A DNA stretch of 64,000 nt, taken from Alcaligenes faecalis (GTDB lineage: Bacteria; Pseudomonadota; Gammaproteobacteria; Burkholderiales; Burkholderiaceae_B). Below, piece after piece: positions 28,814 to 38,597 of the stretch. Numbering within the stretch: the first letter of the stretch is position 1; each line of letters opens with the position of its first letter. The stretch covers positions 3,189,235-3,253,234 of the forward strand of contig NZ_CP031012.1 in the NCBI RefSeq assembly GCF_009497775.1, given 5' to 3'. The position numbers and the translations under genes were made by a program. The notes below the pieces were generated by a model. It did no database searches. It had not been told where the DNA came from and worked only from the letters and a program-made list of their open reading frames with translations.

Positions 28814-29620
28814 ATGACAAACCCTTTTGCCGACTTCCCCACGCTTGAACTGACCGCACAAGGCTATCGCCACACCTTTGTGGATCAGGGACAAGGCGTA
28901 CCCGTTTTGCTGATACACGGTTCGCTGTGCGACTGGCGTTACTGGCGCTGGCAGATCCCCGCCTTTGCTAGCCAGTATCGGGTTCTGGCTCCCAGCCTGC
29001 GCTCTTACTGGCCCGGTGCTCCCAGCCCTGGCAACTTCAGCACGGCGCAACACGCCCAGGACTTGCAGGCCCTGCTGGACCAGCATATCCCTGATGAGAA
29101 AGTACATATCGTGGGGCACTCTCGCGGCGGTCATGTGGCCCTGCTGCTGGCTCAAAGAATGCCCGAGCTAGTGGCCAGCCTGACCTTGGCGGACCCCGGC
29201 TTTCCGACTCCGGGTGCCTATTCTTACGCCCCCTTGTTCCAGCAAGTGGCCGAACGTCTGAAACAAGGCGACCGTGATGGTGCCATGGCTCTGTTTGTCG
29301 ATACGGTCAATGGCTCGGGGACCTGGAAGCAAATGACGCGCTGGTTCCGCGAGATGATTCAGGACAACGCCCACACCATGCTGGATCAGCAGCAAGAACC
29401 CAATCAGGGCCCGGATCTGGAATGGCTCAAGCAGCTGGATGCGCCCCTTAGCTTCATCACGGGCGAGAACAGCCCCACGCGCTACCACCACTGCATGGAT
29501 ATCATTCGTCAGTACCGGCGCGAGGATCAGATGCACCGCATCCCTCTGGCAGCCCATGGCATGAATCTGGCCAATCCCAAGGCCTTCAACCAGGCCGTGC
29601 TGGCAGCACTGCAAGCCTGA
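28814..29620 (+). CDS. alpha/beta hydrolase
   Basis: 268 residues. Oxyanion motif LLIHGSLCDW, nucleophile elbow GHSRGGH (serine), and a C-terminal catalytic histidine in AAHGMNL. A soluble serine hydrolase of unknown substrate; no signal peptide. Probably monocistronic between the cpoB terminator and an IS remnant. Confidence 0.85.
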   Translation: MTNPFADFPTLELTAQGYRHTFVDQGQGVPVLLIHGSLCDWRYWRWQIPAFASQYRVLAPSLRSYWPGAPSPGNFSTAQHAQDLQALLDQHIPDEKVHIVGHSRGGHVALLLAQRMPELVASLTLADPGFPTPGAYSYAPLFQQVAERLKQGDRDGAMALFVDTVNGSGTWKQMTRWFREMIQDNAHTMLDQQQEPNQGPDLEWLKQLDAPLSFITGENSPTRYHHCMDIIRQYRREDQMHRIPLAAHGMNLANPKAFNQAVLAALQA

Positions 29621-29647
29621 ACAAGAAAACAGAACTGGCCGCTTGAG

Positions 29648-29700
29648 TGAACAGCTCCCCGAAAGTTAGACCGCTATCCAAGCTTTTCGGGGTCAATTCA
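29648..29700. mobile_element. vestige of an IS3-like element, ends only
   Basis: TGAACAGCTCCCCGAAAG and CTTTTCGGGGTCAATTCA are imperfect inverted repeats that resemble left and right ends of IS3-family insertion sequences. Only 17 bases lie between them, so the transposase is gone. No target duplication is visible. It could also be a tiny non-autonomous derivative. Confidence 0.5.
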
Positions 29701-29713
29701 AATACGGCCAGCG

Positions 29714-29723
29714 TCTATATAGA
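29714..29723. repeat. isolated TCTATATAGA palindrome
   Basis: Same 10-bp palindrome as the cluster at 2.75-3.46 kb, here just downstream of the minus-strand copper chaperone gene. Confidence 0.4.
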
Positions 29724-29737
29724 AGTGCCTGTCTGAA

Positions 29738-30229
29738 TCAGTAGGCCTGGGTCTTGGCGGGACGTAACTCGCACTCGGCCTGGACCTGCGTATCGTCAGA
29801 CAAATGCAGGCTCAAAATAATGCGTTCACCCAAAGCCAGATCTTCTTTGGCCTGCCCCAGCATCACATGAAAAGCACCGGGTTTCAGGCTGAGTTTTCCG
29901 CCCGCCGGAATCTCCACCTCGGACGTATGCGACATGCGTGACATGCCATCGTGCTCAGTAGTCTGGTGCAACATCACATGCCCGAATGACAAGGTGCTGG
30001 CCCCCACCAAAGCCACGCTCTGCTCGCCCTTGTTTTCCAGCTCCAGATACGCTGCCGAAGGGGCTGGCTCCGGGAGCATGCGCACCCAGCATTGGCTGGC
30101 ATGAACCTGTGTGCTCAAGGCGCGTACCGGTTCGGGTGTGCCATGACCATGGCCTCCATGCCCTTGTGCCATCACGGTGCCGCTGGATGCCAGCAAACCC
30201 AAGGCAAAAACAATTGCGCTGCGTTTCAT
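29738..30229 (-). CDS. periplasmic copper chaperone PCu(A)C
   Basis: 163 residues. Signal peptide to about residue 21, a His/Gly-rich segment (GHGGHGHG), and the PCu(A)C copper site with HVMLHQ, GMSRM and FHVM ligands. The family delivers Cu(I) to the CuA site of cytochrome oxidase. No oxidase-assembly partner gene is next to it. Confidence 0.9.
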   Translation of the reverse strand: MKRSAIVFALGLLASSGTVMAQGHGGHGHGTPEPVRALSTQVHASQCWVRMLPEPAPSAAYLELENKGEQSVALVGASTLSFGHVMLHQTTEHDGMSRMSHTSEVEIPAGGKLSLKPGAFHVMLGQAKEDLALGERIILSLHLSDDTQVQAECELRPAKTQAY

Positions 30230-30374
30230 GATGCTCCTCGCTTCTTTCTGATCGATTGGAATGGGTCCAGCCCTGAACAGCCGGGCGCCGAACTACCCCG
30301 ATACGCGGGACGATCTGATACAGTACCAGCCAGTATGCCTTTCTTACAACGGCCTTCTTTTCAGTGACGACGTC

Positions 30375-30812
30375 ATGACCAGCACACACACTGCACCCGA
30401 ACCCAAAATCGATATTGTTCAGTTTCGTGATCTTCTAGAGCGTCTGCATCCCTTTGCCGCCGTTCTGGGTATTGATGTCGTGCACATTGGCCACGACAAC
30501 GCCTGTTTGCGCTTGCCCGAGCGCAATGCCCACCAGCGTATGGGGGGCATGGTGGCAGGCCCCATGCTGATGGGGCTGGCTGATCTGGCCTTGTATGCCG
30601 CTGTGGTCGGTGCCACGGGCAACCCCGATGCCGTCACCTCCAGCCTGACCATCAATTTCCTGCGCAAGGCCCCTCCCGGCGATATTCTGGCTCACGCCCG
30701 GATTCACAAGACCGGCCGTACCTGCGCGGGCGATGTTCTGCTGGAACCGGCCAACGGTGGTCCAGCTGTCGCACAAGTTATCAGTACCTGGTCCCTGCCT
30801 CGCGCCAAATAA
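30375..30812 (+). CDS. PaaI-family hot-dog thioesterase
   Basis: 145 residues from ATG 30375. Hot-dog thioesterase fold with GGMVAGPMLMGLADLALYAA and a SLTINFLR strand. Likely hydrolyses aryl- or acyl-CoA. The MATE pump gene starts three bases after its stop, so the two are co-transcribed. No clear ribosome site. Confidence 0.82.
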   Translation: MTSTHTAPEPKIDIVQFRDLLERLHPFAAVLGIDVVHIGHDNACLRLPERNAHQRMGGMVAGPMLMGLADLALYAAVVGATGNPDAVTSSLTINFLRKAPPGDILAHARIHKTGRTCAGDVLLEPANGGPAVAQVISTWSLPRAK

Positions 30813-30815
30813 ACC

Positions 30816-32222
30816 ATGTTTGCAAAGTCTCAAACTACCAGCCCGAGCCAGCTCTGGCTGGCGGAGCTGCAATCGTCCTTGCGCTTGGGCGGCCCTCTGA
30901 TTCTGACCAATCTGGCTCAAGTCAGCCTGTTGGCAACCAACCTGATTTACATGGGCCGTCTTGGCCCCGATGAGCTGGCCGCCGGGTCCCTGTCCGCCAG
31001 CCTGTATCAAGCCTTCATGATTTTCAGCATGGGCCTGGTGTCGGCCGTGGTTCCCATGCTGGCCACTACCCTGGGGCGGCGACTGCGTAATGTGCGCGAG
31101 TCTCAGCAAATCATCCGTCACGGCTTTTTAACGGCCTTGCTGATCACCCTGCCCGCCTGGCTTGTGCTGTGGAATGCCGAGCACATCTTGCTGATGATGG
31201 GGCAGGACCCTGTCGTCGCAGCGCGCTCCGTCAATTACATGCATACGCTGCAATGGGCGCTCTTGCCTTATCTGGGCTATATCGTGCTGCGCTCCTTTTT
31301 GGCGGCAATGGAAAAGCCAGGATGGACCTTGGTGATTGCCATCGCGGCCATTGGGATCAATGCCTTGCTGGGCTGGTTGTTCGTATTCGGCAATCTGGGC
31401 ATGCCCGAAATGGGACTGGCGGGAGCCGGTCTGGCTACGACCCTGTCCAGCATTTTCATGTTCGCAGGGCTAAGCTGGGTGGTTCTGAACGATCCCCGTT
31501 TCCGACGTTATTACCTGTTTAACGATGCCTGGCAATGGAGTGTGAAGCGTCTGTGGAAAATGTGGGCGCTGGGTATCCCGATTGCGATTACCTTCACCCT
31601 GGAAACACTGGTCTTTTACGCCGCCGTCATGATGATGGGCGTACTGGGACAATCGGATCTGGCCGCACACGCGATTGCCATGCAGATCTGCTCGGTGTCC
31701 TACATGATCCCGCTGGGCTTCAGCCAGGTTGCCACCATCCGTGTAGGGCTGGCCGCGGGCCGGGTCGATCCTTTGGGCGCACGCCGTGCTGGCTGGATTT
31801 CCTACATTCTGGGGGTAGGCTTCATGGGACTGGCGGCCCTGGTGTTCTGGTTCGCCCCCTTGACCCTGATTGGTCTGTTCCTGGATCTGGATGTGGCCGA
31901 GAACCAGGCCGTTATTCAGCTGGCCATTACCTTCCTGGCACTGGCGGCGCTGTTCCAGATCAGTGATGGTGCCCAGGCCGTGGCTGCGGGGATGCTACGC
32001 GGCCTGCATGACACGCGCATACCCATGTTGCTGGCCTTGCTAGGGTACTGGGTGCTGGGCGTTCCTACGGGCTCTCTGCTGGCCTTCCAGTTCAATATGG
32101 GCGGGATGGGGATCTGGATTGGACTGGTGACAGGTTTGTCTGTGGTTGCCGTGCTGATGACTCTGCGCTGGATGCGGGCATCGACACGGTTGGGACGGAA
32201 GCGGCCTGCGCAGGCGGCATAG
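30816..32222 (+). CDS. MATE-family efflux transporter
   Basis: 468 residues with 12 predicted membrane helices in two halves, typical of NorM-type MATE proteins, which export cationic drugs using sodium or proton gradients. Three bases after the thioesterase gene. The long AGAL/GxG patterns around residue 60 and 280 fit the family. Confidence 0.92.
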   Translation: MFAKSQTTSPSQLWLAELQSSLRLGGPLILTNLAQVSLLATNLIYMGRLGPDELAAGSLSASLYQAFMIFSMGLVSAVVPMLATTLGRRLRNVRESQQIIRHGFLTALLITLPAWLVLWNAEHILLMMGQDPVVAARSVNYMHTLQWALLPYLGYIVLRSFLAAMEKPGWTLVIAIAAIGINALLGWLFVFGNLGMPEMGLAGAGLATTLSSIFMFAGLSWVVLNDPRFRRYYLFNDAWQWSVKRLWKMWALGIPIAITFTLETLVFYAAVMMMGVLGQSDLAAHAIAMQICSVSYMIPLGFSQVATIRVGLAAGRVDPLGARRAGWISYILGVGFMGLAALVFWFAPLTLIGLFLDLDVAENQAVIQLAITFLALAALFQISDGAQAVAAGMLRGLHDTRIPMLLALLGYWVLGVPTGSLLAFQFNMGGMGIWIGLVTGLSVVAVLMTLRWMRASTRLGRKRPAQAA

Positions 32223-32417
32223 TACTGAGGGTGGATCTAGAGGTCGGGGGTTATAGGTCGATTCTGTATATCGACTCCGTATCTCAGCTCTGTATTTCTG
32301 CTCTATGCATCAGACCTGTAGTCCTGAGCGACGACAAACCAGTCCTAAACAAAACAAAGAACAAGCTCAGGCTTAAACCGAGCAACAGCCTGAAAAGCCA
32401 CACCGGCCACCTATAAC

Positions 32418-32453
32418 AAAGCCCCTTGTCGGACTCTCCGACAAGGGGCTTTG
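32418..32453. terminator. bidirectional terminator
   Basis: AAAGCCCCTTGTCGG and CCGACAAGGGGCTTT pair across ACTCT. It ends the MATE gene on plus and the BMP operon on minus. The sequence between 32223 and 32417 holds no gene. Confidence 0.92.
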
Positions 32454-32477
32454 TTTATCTACAGACTGCGAGGCAGA

Positions 32478-33572
32478 TTACTGCTTGGGCAGTTTGCTGG
32501 CCACGCCTTCCACGTAGTAGTCCATGCGGTTCAAAGCGTCGTCATCCAGGAAGCCGGATTCCAAACGCACTTTGCCGTCGTTGTCCTTGATAGGAGCGGC
32601 AAAGGGTTGCAGTGTGCCAGCCACGATCTCGGCCTGTTTGGCCAGAACGAACTCTTTCACGTCGGCGGGCACTTCAGGACCGAAGCCTTCCAAAGCAGCC
32701 ATACCGGACTTCAGGCCACCCCAGGTGCTGTCGTTCTGCCATTTGCCATCCAGAACTTCAGTGGCTTTACGAGTGAAGTAGTCACCCCAGTGGTGAGTCA
32801 CCGCAGCCAGCTGGGCTTTAGGACCAAACTTGCTCATGTCGGAGTGGTAGGCAATCGCGTACTTGCCCGCTTCTTCAGCTGCCTGCACGGTAGCAGTCGA
32901 GTCGGTGTGGTGAGTCACCACGTCTGCGCCCTGACCCAGCAAGGTCACAGCCGCATCACGCTCTTTACCTGGGTCGTACCAGCTATTGGCCCAAACCACA
33001 CGCACCTGAGCTTCAGGGTTCACGCTCTTCAAACCGATAGCAAAGGCGTTGATACCTTGCAGCACTTCAGGAATGGGGTGAGCACCCACGTAACCGACCA
33101 CATTGGATTTGGTCATCTTGCCAGCCAGCACGCCAGCCAGGTAACGGGACTCGTAGAAACGGGCGTTGGTGGTTGCCACGTTAGGAGCCGTCTTGTAGCC
33201 GGTGGAGTGGACGAATTTCACGTCTGGAAACTGCTTGGCCACTTTCTGCGTCTGGTTCATGTAGCCAAACGAGGTTGTGAAAATCAGCTTGTTGCCTTGC
33301 TGGGCCAGATCGCGAATGACGCGTTCTGCGTCAGCACCTTCAGGCACGTTTTCCACGTACTGAGTGACCACGCGGCCTTTCAGGGCCTCTTCCATTTCAC
33401 GACGGCCAATATCCTGCTGCCAGGTCCAACCGGCTTCACCGATAGGGCTGACATATACAAAACCAATTTTCAGGGGTTCTTGATCGTTTGCCTGAGCGGA
33501 CACAGGCAAGGCGGCCAAGGGGGAAGCGATGGCAGCGGCCAAAAGGGCCTTGCGCATAAAGTTTCCAGTCAT
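32478..33572 (-). CDS. BMP-family ABC substrate-binding protein
   Basis: 364 residues. Signal peptide to about 28, then a BMP/PnrA-type fold (KIGFVYVSPIGEAGWTW; GGAHPIPEVLQGINAF-like middle). The family binds purine nucleosides or related compounds. GAGGA precedes the ATG. It lies last in a four-gene operon after ATPase and two permeases. Confidence 0.92.
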   Translation of the reverse strand: MTGNFMRKALLAAAIASPLAALPVSAQANDQEPLKIGFVYVSPIGEAGWTWQQDIGRREMEEALKGRVVTQYVENVPEGADAERVIRDLAQQGNKLIFTTSFGYMNQTQKVAKQFPDVKFVHSTGYKTAPNVATTNARFYESRYLAGVLAGKMTKSNVVGYVGAHPIPEVLQGINAFAIGLKSVNPEAQVRVVWANSWYDPGKERDAAVTLLGQGADVVTHHTDSTATVQAAEEAGKYAIAYHSDMSKFGPKAQLAAVTHHWGDYFTRKATEVLDGKWQNDSTWGGLKSGMAALEGFGPEVPADVKEFVLAKQAEIVAGTLQPFAAPIKDNDGKVRLESGFLDDDALNRMDYYVEGVASKLPKQ

Positions 33573-33581
33573 GTCAGTCCT

Positions 33582-34499
33582 CTAGTTGTTGGGATTGAAG
33601 TTTTTGCCAAGCGATGCAGGCATATTCAACCTGATCCAGTTAGCGTTTCGGGAAATTAAAACCAGCACAATAATCGTGGCCAGATACGGCATCATGGCCA
33701 GCAATTGCGAGGCTACCGGAACACCCAGAGCCTGCGCATGATAGGTCAGGATCGTGACCCCACCAAACAAGTAGGCGCCCAGCATCACGCGCCAGGGACG
33801 CCAGGTTGCAAACGTCGTCAGCGCCAGGGCAATCCAGCCACGCCCGGCGACCATATTCTCGACCCACATGGGGGTGTAGACCAGACAGATGAAGGCACCG
33901 GCCAGACCGCAGCAGGCACCACCAAACATCAGGGCACCCAGGCGAATGTAGCGCACGTTATAACCCAGCGAGTGCGCCGAGGCAGGCGATTCACCCACCG
34001 CACGCAGCACCAGACCGGAGCGGGTGCGGGCCAGGAACCAGGCCACGGCAATACACAGCACCCAGGACACGTAGACCATGTAATGCTGCTGGAAGAAAGC
34101 AGGCCCGATCAGGGGAATATCTTTCAGTACGGGAATGGACAGCTTGGTCACGACCAGGGAATTGCCGGTAAAGGGCAAGCCGATATAGGCCGAGGCCCCA
34201 ACTCCGAATAAGGACAAAGCCAGCCCACAAGCCACCTGATTCGCGCCCAGCCAGACGGTCAGCCAGGCAAAAGCGGCTGCCATGACCATGCCAACTACCG
34301 CGCCCAGTACAAAGCCCAAAGCGGGGCTGCCGGTTTGCACGGCCACGGCAAAGCCCACAATGGCCGCCATCAGCATCATGCCTTCCGAGCCCAGATTGAT
34401 GACGCCCGACTTTTCATTGATCAGCAAACCCAAGGCTGCCAGGAGCAAAGGGGTGCCTGCGTTGATGGTTGCGGCTAGCAAAGGTGCAATCGCGTCCAT
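33582..34499 (-). CDS. BMP-type ABC importer permease 2
   Basis: 305 residues, about eight to ten membrane helices, NupQ/YufQ-like. Motif LINEKSGVINLGSEGMMLM near the N-terminus is typical of this branch. Overlaps the preceding permease gene at its start by one base. Confidence 0.9.
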   Translation of the reverse strand: MDAIAPLLAATINAGTPLLLAALGLLINEKSGVINLGSEGMMLMAAIVGFAVAVQTGSPALGFVLGAVVGMVMAAAFAWLTVWLGANQVACGLALSLFGVGASAYIGLPFTGNSLVVTKLSIPVLKDIPLIGPAFFQQHYMVYVSWVLCIAVAWFLARTRSGLVLRAVGESPASAHSLGYNVRYIRLGALMFGGACCGLAGAFICLVYTPMWVENMVAGRGWIALALTTFATWRPWRVMLGAYLFGGVTILTYHAQALGVPVASQLLAMMPYLATIIVLVLISRNANWIRLNMPASLGKNFNPNN

Positions 34500-35566
34500 T
34501 ACTTTCTCCAGACCAAACGCTTGGTGATGAGCACGTCACAAGCCAACAAGGAAAACAGGAGGATGCCCTGGAAAATGCCAGTAATCGCGTTAGGCAGACC
34601 CAAACGACTTTGGGCCAATTCCCCACCGATATAGAGCAAGGACATCACAAAAGAGGAAAAAATCAGTCCCAGCGGGTGCAGTCGCCCCACAAAGGCCACA
34701 ATAATGGCTGCAAAACCATAGCCGGGAGAAATCGAAGGCGTCAGTTGCCCAACCGGGCCCATGACTTCTGCTGCACCAGCCAGACCGGCCAATGCGCCCG
34801 AAATCAGCAAGGAACTCCACAAGGCCTTACGGGAAGAAAAACCGGCGTAACGGGCTGCCAGCGGGGCCATGCCGCCCACTCGCAAGCGGAAACCGGCCAT
34901 ACTGCGTGTCAGGAACAGCCAGGCCGCCACCGATGCGATCACCGCCAGCACAATACCGCTATGCAAGCGAGTGCCGGGTATGACGGCGGGCAGCAAAAAG
35001 CCATCCGAAAACAGGCTGGACTGCGGGAAGCCGAAACCATCGGGATCACGCAATGCACCGTGCACCAGATAGCTGAGCAAGTGCTGGGCCACATAAACCA
35101 GCATCAGGGACACCAGAATCTCGTTGGCATTAAAGCGGTCTTTCAGGAAAGCCACGATCGCGGCCCAGGCCATACCGCCCAACATGCCGCAAGCCAGGGC
35201 GACGGTAATCAGGAAAAAACCGCCGTTATCGCCATCGTCCACTTGCAGAATAAAGGCCCCGGCGGCCAAGGCCCCCATCACCAACTGCCCTTCCGCCCCG
35301 ATATTGAAAATATTGGCCCGGAAACAGATTGCCAGACCGACCGAAATCAGCAGCAAGGGCACCAGTTTGACGCCCACCTCAGCCCAACCATTCAGGTCAC
35401 GCAAAGGCTCCAGAAAAAATACGTTCAAACCCGCCAGTGGGTTTTTGCCCAGCGACCAGAACAGGGTTCCGGCGACCACCATGGTCAGCAAGACCGCCAG
35501 CAAAGGGGAACACCAGGCCATCAAGGTAGAGGGCGTGGCACGAGTCTCAAGCCTGAGCATGTTCAC
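34499..35566 (-). CDS. BMP-type ABC importer permease 1
   Basis: 355 residues, polytopic, NupP/YufP-like with CFRANIFNIGAEGQLVMG. It overlaps the ATPase gene by 20 bases and the second permease by one, so expression is tightly coupled. Confidence 0.9.
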   Translation of the reverse strand: MNMLRLETRATPSTLMAWCSPLLAVLLTMVVAGTLFWSLGKNPLAGLNVFFLEPLRDLNGWAEVGVKLVPLLLISVGLAICFRANIFNIGAEGQLVMGALAAGAFILQVDDGDNGGFFLITVALACGMLGGMAWAAIVAFLKDRFNANEILVSLMLVYVAQHLLSYLVHGALRDPDGFGFPQSSLFSDGFLLPAVIPGTRLHSGIVLAVIASVAAWLFLTRSMAGFRLRVGGMAPLAARYAGFSSRKALWSSLLISGALAGLAGAAEVMGPVGQLTPSISPGYGFAAIIVAFVGRLHPLGLIFSSFVMSLLYIGGELAQSRLGLPNAITGIFQGILLFSLLACDVLITKRLVWRK

Positions 35567-37133
35567 CCTCCTCCCACAAACCGCTCATCCATTGCCCAAT
35601 CTGATCAACACTGGCTTGCGCCACGGGAATAGAGGGAGACATACGACCTTTGGAGATAACAATCAGGCGATCGGCAATCGCAAACAATTCATCCAGCTCT
35701 TCAGAGATGACCAGCAAGGCGCAGCCCGCATCGCGCAAGGCCAGCAGCTCGGCGTGAATCTGGGCGGCAGCCCCTACGTCCACCCCCCAGGTTGGTTGGG
35801 CAATTACCAGAATGCGCGGCTGACGGGTAACTTCACGGCCAATAATGTACTTTTGCAGGTTCCCGCCCGACAGGCTGTTGGCAGCAGCCTGCTCGTTGGA
35901 CGTCTTGACACGGAAACGCTTGATAATCCCGCCCGCCAGACGGCGAATGCTGGGAAAGCGCAGAAAACCACGCTTCACTGTTTCCGGGTTTTGATGAGAC
36001 AGCAGCAGGTTTTGGGCCAGAGACAGCTCCGGCACAGCACCGCGTCCCAAGCGTTCTTCAGGCACGAAGCCCATGCCCTGGTCACGTCGCCAGGACGCAT
36101 CGCGTTGGGCAATCGCCTGGCCGTCCAGCACAATCATGTCGGCCCGTGCGCGGGTATCTTCACCCGACAAGGCGGCCAGCAATTCCTGCTGACCATTACC
36201 GGAAATACCGGCCACACCCAGAATTTCGCCCTGGTGCAGATCAAAACTGACATCCTGCAATTCGCAGGCAAAAGGATGGGATTTGCTCAATTGCAGATTA
36301 CGTACCTGCAAGAGCGTCCCGCCTTGTTGCGTGCTGCGTTCGCCCAGAGACTGAGGCTCGGCACCAATCATCAGGCGCGACAGACTGGCCGTGGTTTCTT
36401 CGCGAGGATCGCAATACCCCGTGACCTTGCCCATGCGCATGACCGTACAGGCATTGCACAGCTCGCGAATTTCATCGAGCTTGTGGCTGATATAGACAAT
36501 GCTGCAACCTTCAGCAGCCAGCTGGCGCAAGGTGCCGAACAAGCGGCGCACCGCTTGCGGGGTCAATACCGAGGTGGGCTCATCCAGAATCAGCAGCTTG
36601 GGCTTGCCCAGCAAGGCACGCACAATCTCCACTCGCTGGCACTCGCCCACGGACAAGGTATGAATGTGACGTTGCGGGTCCAGATCCAGACCATATTGGC
36701 CGGCAGTCTCGCTAATGCGACCAGCCAGCTCCTGCATATTGGTGGAGGCTGGCAAACCCAGCGCAATGTTTTCCGTGACAGTCAGGGTGTCAAACAAGGA
36801 AAAATGCTGGAACACCATGCCAATGCCCAGTTGCCGGGCCGCAGCCGGGCTGCTGATCTGGACAGGCTGGCCGTCCCACAAAATCTGGCCCTGATCAGGT
36901 TTGACCACCCCATAGATAATCTTCATCAGGGTGGATTTACCCGCGCCATTCTCCCCCAGCACGGCATGAATCTGCCCCGGCAGGATAGACAGGGAAATAT
37001 TGTCGTTGGCCACCACCGCCGGGTAGGCCTTGGTGATATTGCGAAGTTCCAGGCGTGGCACAGCCTTGGGGTCTAGGGATACCGTTTGCTCACCGGACTC
37101 AGAGGAATGGCCCACGGGAGACGATAGGGTCAT
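35547..37133 (-). CDS. BMP-type ABC importer ATPase, two domains
   Basis: 528 residues with two ABC domains. The first has a full Walker A (GENGAGKSTLMK) and LSVGECQRVEI signature. The second has a degenerate Walker A (GISGNGQQELLA) with SGGNLQKYIIGRE, as usual for this nucleoside/sugar-type branch. First gene of the operon. Confidence 0.93.
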   Translation of the reverse strand: MTLSSPVGHSSESGEQTVSLDPKAVPRLELRNITKAYPAVVANDNISLSILPGQIHAVLGENGAGKSTLMKIIYGVVKPDQGQILWDGQPVQISSPAAARQLGIGMVFQHFSLFDTLTVTENIALGLPASTNMQELAGRISETAGQYGLDLDPQRHIHTLSVGECQRVEIVRALLGKPKLLILDEPTSVLTPQAVRRLFGTLRQLAAEGCSIVYISHKLDEIRELCNACTVMRMGKVTGYCDPREETTASLSRLMIGAEPQSLGERSTQQGGTLLQVRNLQLSKSHPFACELQDVSFDLHQGEILGVAGISGNGQQELLAALSGEDTRARADMIVLDGQAIAQRDASWRRDQGMGFVPEERLGRGAVPELSLAQNLLLSHQNPETVKRGFLRFPSIRRLAGGIIKRFRVKTSNEQAAANSLSGGNLQKYIIGREVTRQPRILVIAQPTWGVDVGAAAQIHAELLALRDAGCALLVISEELDELFAIADRLIVISKGRMSPSIPVAQASVDQIGQWMSGLWEEGEHAQA

Positions 37134-37144
37134 GGCTGTATCAG

Positions 37145-37193
37145 CAAAAAAATATAAAACGCCTGAGCAAGCGCATCATGGCCTGCTCAGACG
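37145..37193 (-). terminator. terminator after YqaE-like gene
   Basis: CGCCTGAGCA pairs with TGCTCAGACG (one mismatch as G-T), followed on the minus strand by TTTTATATTTTTTT. It also sits in the leader of the ABC operon. Confidence 0.75.
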
Positions 37194-37220
37194 TACAAAT
37201 AGGGAAGAAAAACCTTGGGC

Positions 37221-37412
37221 TTAACGCTTGCCCAGAGCTTGCTCGATTTTCTTGTCAGTCTTGTATTGGCTAAGCGAATAGACCGCCCAGATAGCGGCAG
37301 GGATCCATCCAATCACGGTCAACTGCAAAATCAGGCAAATAATGCCTGCCACAGGCCGACCAATCGTGAAAAAACCCAGCCAGGGTAGTAATAGTGCGAT
37401 TAGTAAGCGCAT
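37221..37412 (-). CDS. YqaE/Pmp3-family membrane peptide
   Basis: 63 residues with two membrane helices and the PMP3 pattern LPWLGFFTIGRP...IGWIPAAIWAVY. Small stress-linked inner-membrane peptides of wide occurrence; the exact role is not established. Separate from both neighbours. Confidence 0.88.
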   Translation of the reverse strand: MRLLIALLLPWLGFFTIGRPVAGIICLILQLTVIGWIPAAIWAVYSLSQYKTDKKIEQALGKR

Positions 37413-37498
37413 GAGAACACTCGAAATAATGGGAAATGAGCGCTATTTTACCCTTTATTGCCCGGCTGAATCATTTGCCCACGAACAAGTGAAACATA

Positions 37499-37529
37499 CG
37501 GCCCGGCTCAGATACGCTGAGCCGGGCCG
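37499..37529 (-). terminator. strong hairpin after ddh
   Basis: A perfect 13-bp stem (CGGCCCGGCTCAG/CTGAGCCGGGCCG) with a five-base loop, 19 bases past the ddh stop. There is no T-run, so it may block exonucleases rather than terminate. Confidence 0.6.
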
Positions 37530-37547
37530 CACACTTCAAACTGAAAG

Positions 37548-38534
37548 TTACAGCAACTCTTTACGCAACTGCGCAGGCGACTTGGGCGAGAGCAGGCCAG
37601 GAGCCACGTCCAGCACAGTTTGAGCACCGATCTGCCCTTGCTGGTTCATGCGGTAAGCGGCACGCGCGTAAGCGACCAGCACGCTGGAGGTGAACTCCGG
37701 GTTGCTGCCCAGATTCAGCGCGTATTCCACGACTTGCTGCGAGCCCGAACCCGACTGGCCGCTACGGATCACAAAACCACCATGTGGCATGGCAGCGTGA
37801 TCGCGAGCCAAGGTTTCGGCGTCGATAAAGTTCACTTCGGTGTCGTAGTCTGCGAAGTAGTCAGGCATGGTCACAATCGCTTCACGCACGGTATCAGCAT
37901 CGGCGCCCTGCTCCAGCACGACGAAACACTGGCGTTTGTGCTTTTCACGGGTGCTGAGCTCAGGCTGTTCGCCATTGCGCACGCGCTGTACCGCGGCTTC
38001 GATAGGCAGGGTGTATTGCACACCACCGGCTACACCGGCAACACGACGGATCGCATCGGAGTGGCCTTGGCTCAAACCCTTGCCCCAGAAGGTGTAAGTC
38101 TGACCAACAGGCAAAACGCATTCGCCATACAGACGGTTCAGCGAGAACAGGCCTGGGTCCCAACCCACTGCGATCAGAGCGGTTGTACCAGCGCCTTGAG
38201 CTGCTGCATCCACTGCCGCGTAATACTCGGGGATACGGGCGTGGGTATCAAAGCTGTCCACGGTTGTGAACCAGCGCGCCAAGGCCGGGCCTTGTTCGGG
38301 CAGGTCATTTTTAGAGCCACCACAGAGAATCAGCACGTCAATATCATTGCGGTACTGTTCGATCTGGTCCAGGGCGCGCACGGGCACGCCTGCACTTTGC
38401 AGACGCAGGGAAGCAGGGTCACGACGAGTAAAAACGCTGACCAGCTCCATGTCCGGGTTTTGTGCCAGGGCCAGCTCTACGCCTCGCCCTAAATTGCCGT
38501 AACCTGCAATACCGACACGGATTTTGCTACTCAT
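37548..38534 (-). CDS. ddh: meso-diaminopimelate D-dehydrogenase
   Basis: 328 residues. N-terminal dinucleotide motif GIAGYGNLGRGVE and family blocks WDPGLFSLNRLY, FWGKGLSQGHSDAIRR and MPDYFADYDTEVNFID, matching the Corynebacterium-type enzyme. It reversibly aminates L-2-amino-6-oxopimelate to meso-diaminopimelate with NADPH and ammonia, a one-step bypass in lysine and cell-wall synthesis. This enzyme is scattered in Gram-negatives. A LysE-type exporter lies upstream on the same strand (63-base gap). Confidence 0.93.
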   Translation of the reverse strand: MSSKIRVGIAGYGNLGRGVELALAQNPDMELVSVFTRRDPASLRLQSAGVPVRALDQIEQYRNDIDVLILCGGSKNDLPEQGPALARWFTTVDSFDTHARIPEYYAAVDAAAQGAGTTALIAVGWDPGLFSLNRLYGECVLPVGQTYTFWGKGLSQGHSDAIRRVAGVAGGVQYTLPIEAAVQRVRNGEQPELSTREKHKRQCFVVLEQGADADTVREAIVTMPDYFADYDTEVNFIDAETLARDHAAMPHGGFVIRSGQSGSGSQQVVEYALNLGSNPEFTSSVLVAYARAAYRMNQQGQIGAQTVLDVAPGLLSPKSPAQLRKELL

Positions 38535-38597
38535 GGTGTTTTCCTTAAAACTGATAAATAAGTGCTGTCAGAACTGCTGCGCTCTGAAGCGGCTGGC

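Noticed and set aside
35124..37076. A 650-codon frame antisense to the BMP ATPase and permease
   Set aside because: Shadow; the minus-strand genes have complete ABC motifs.
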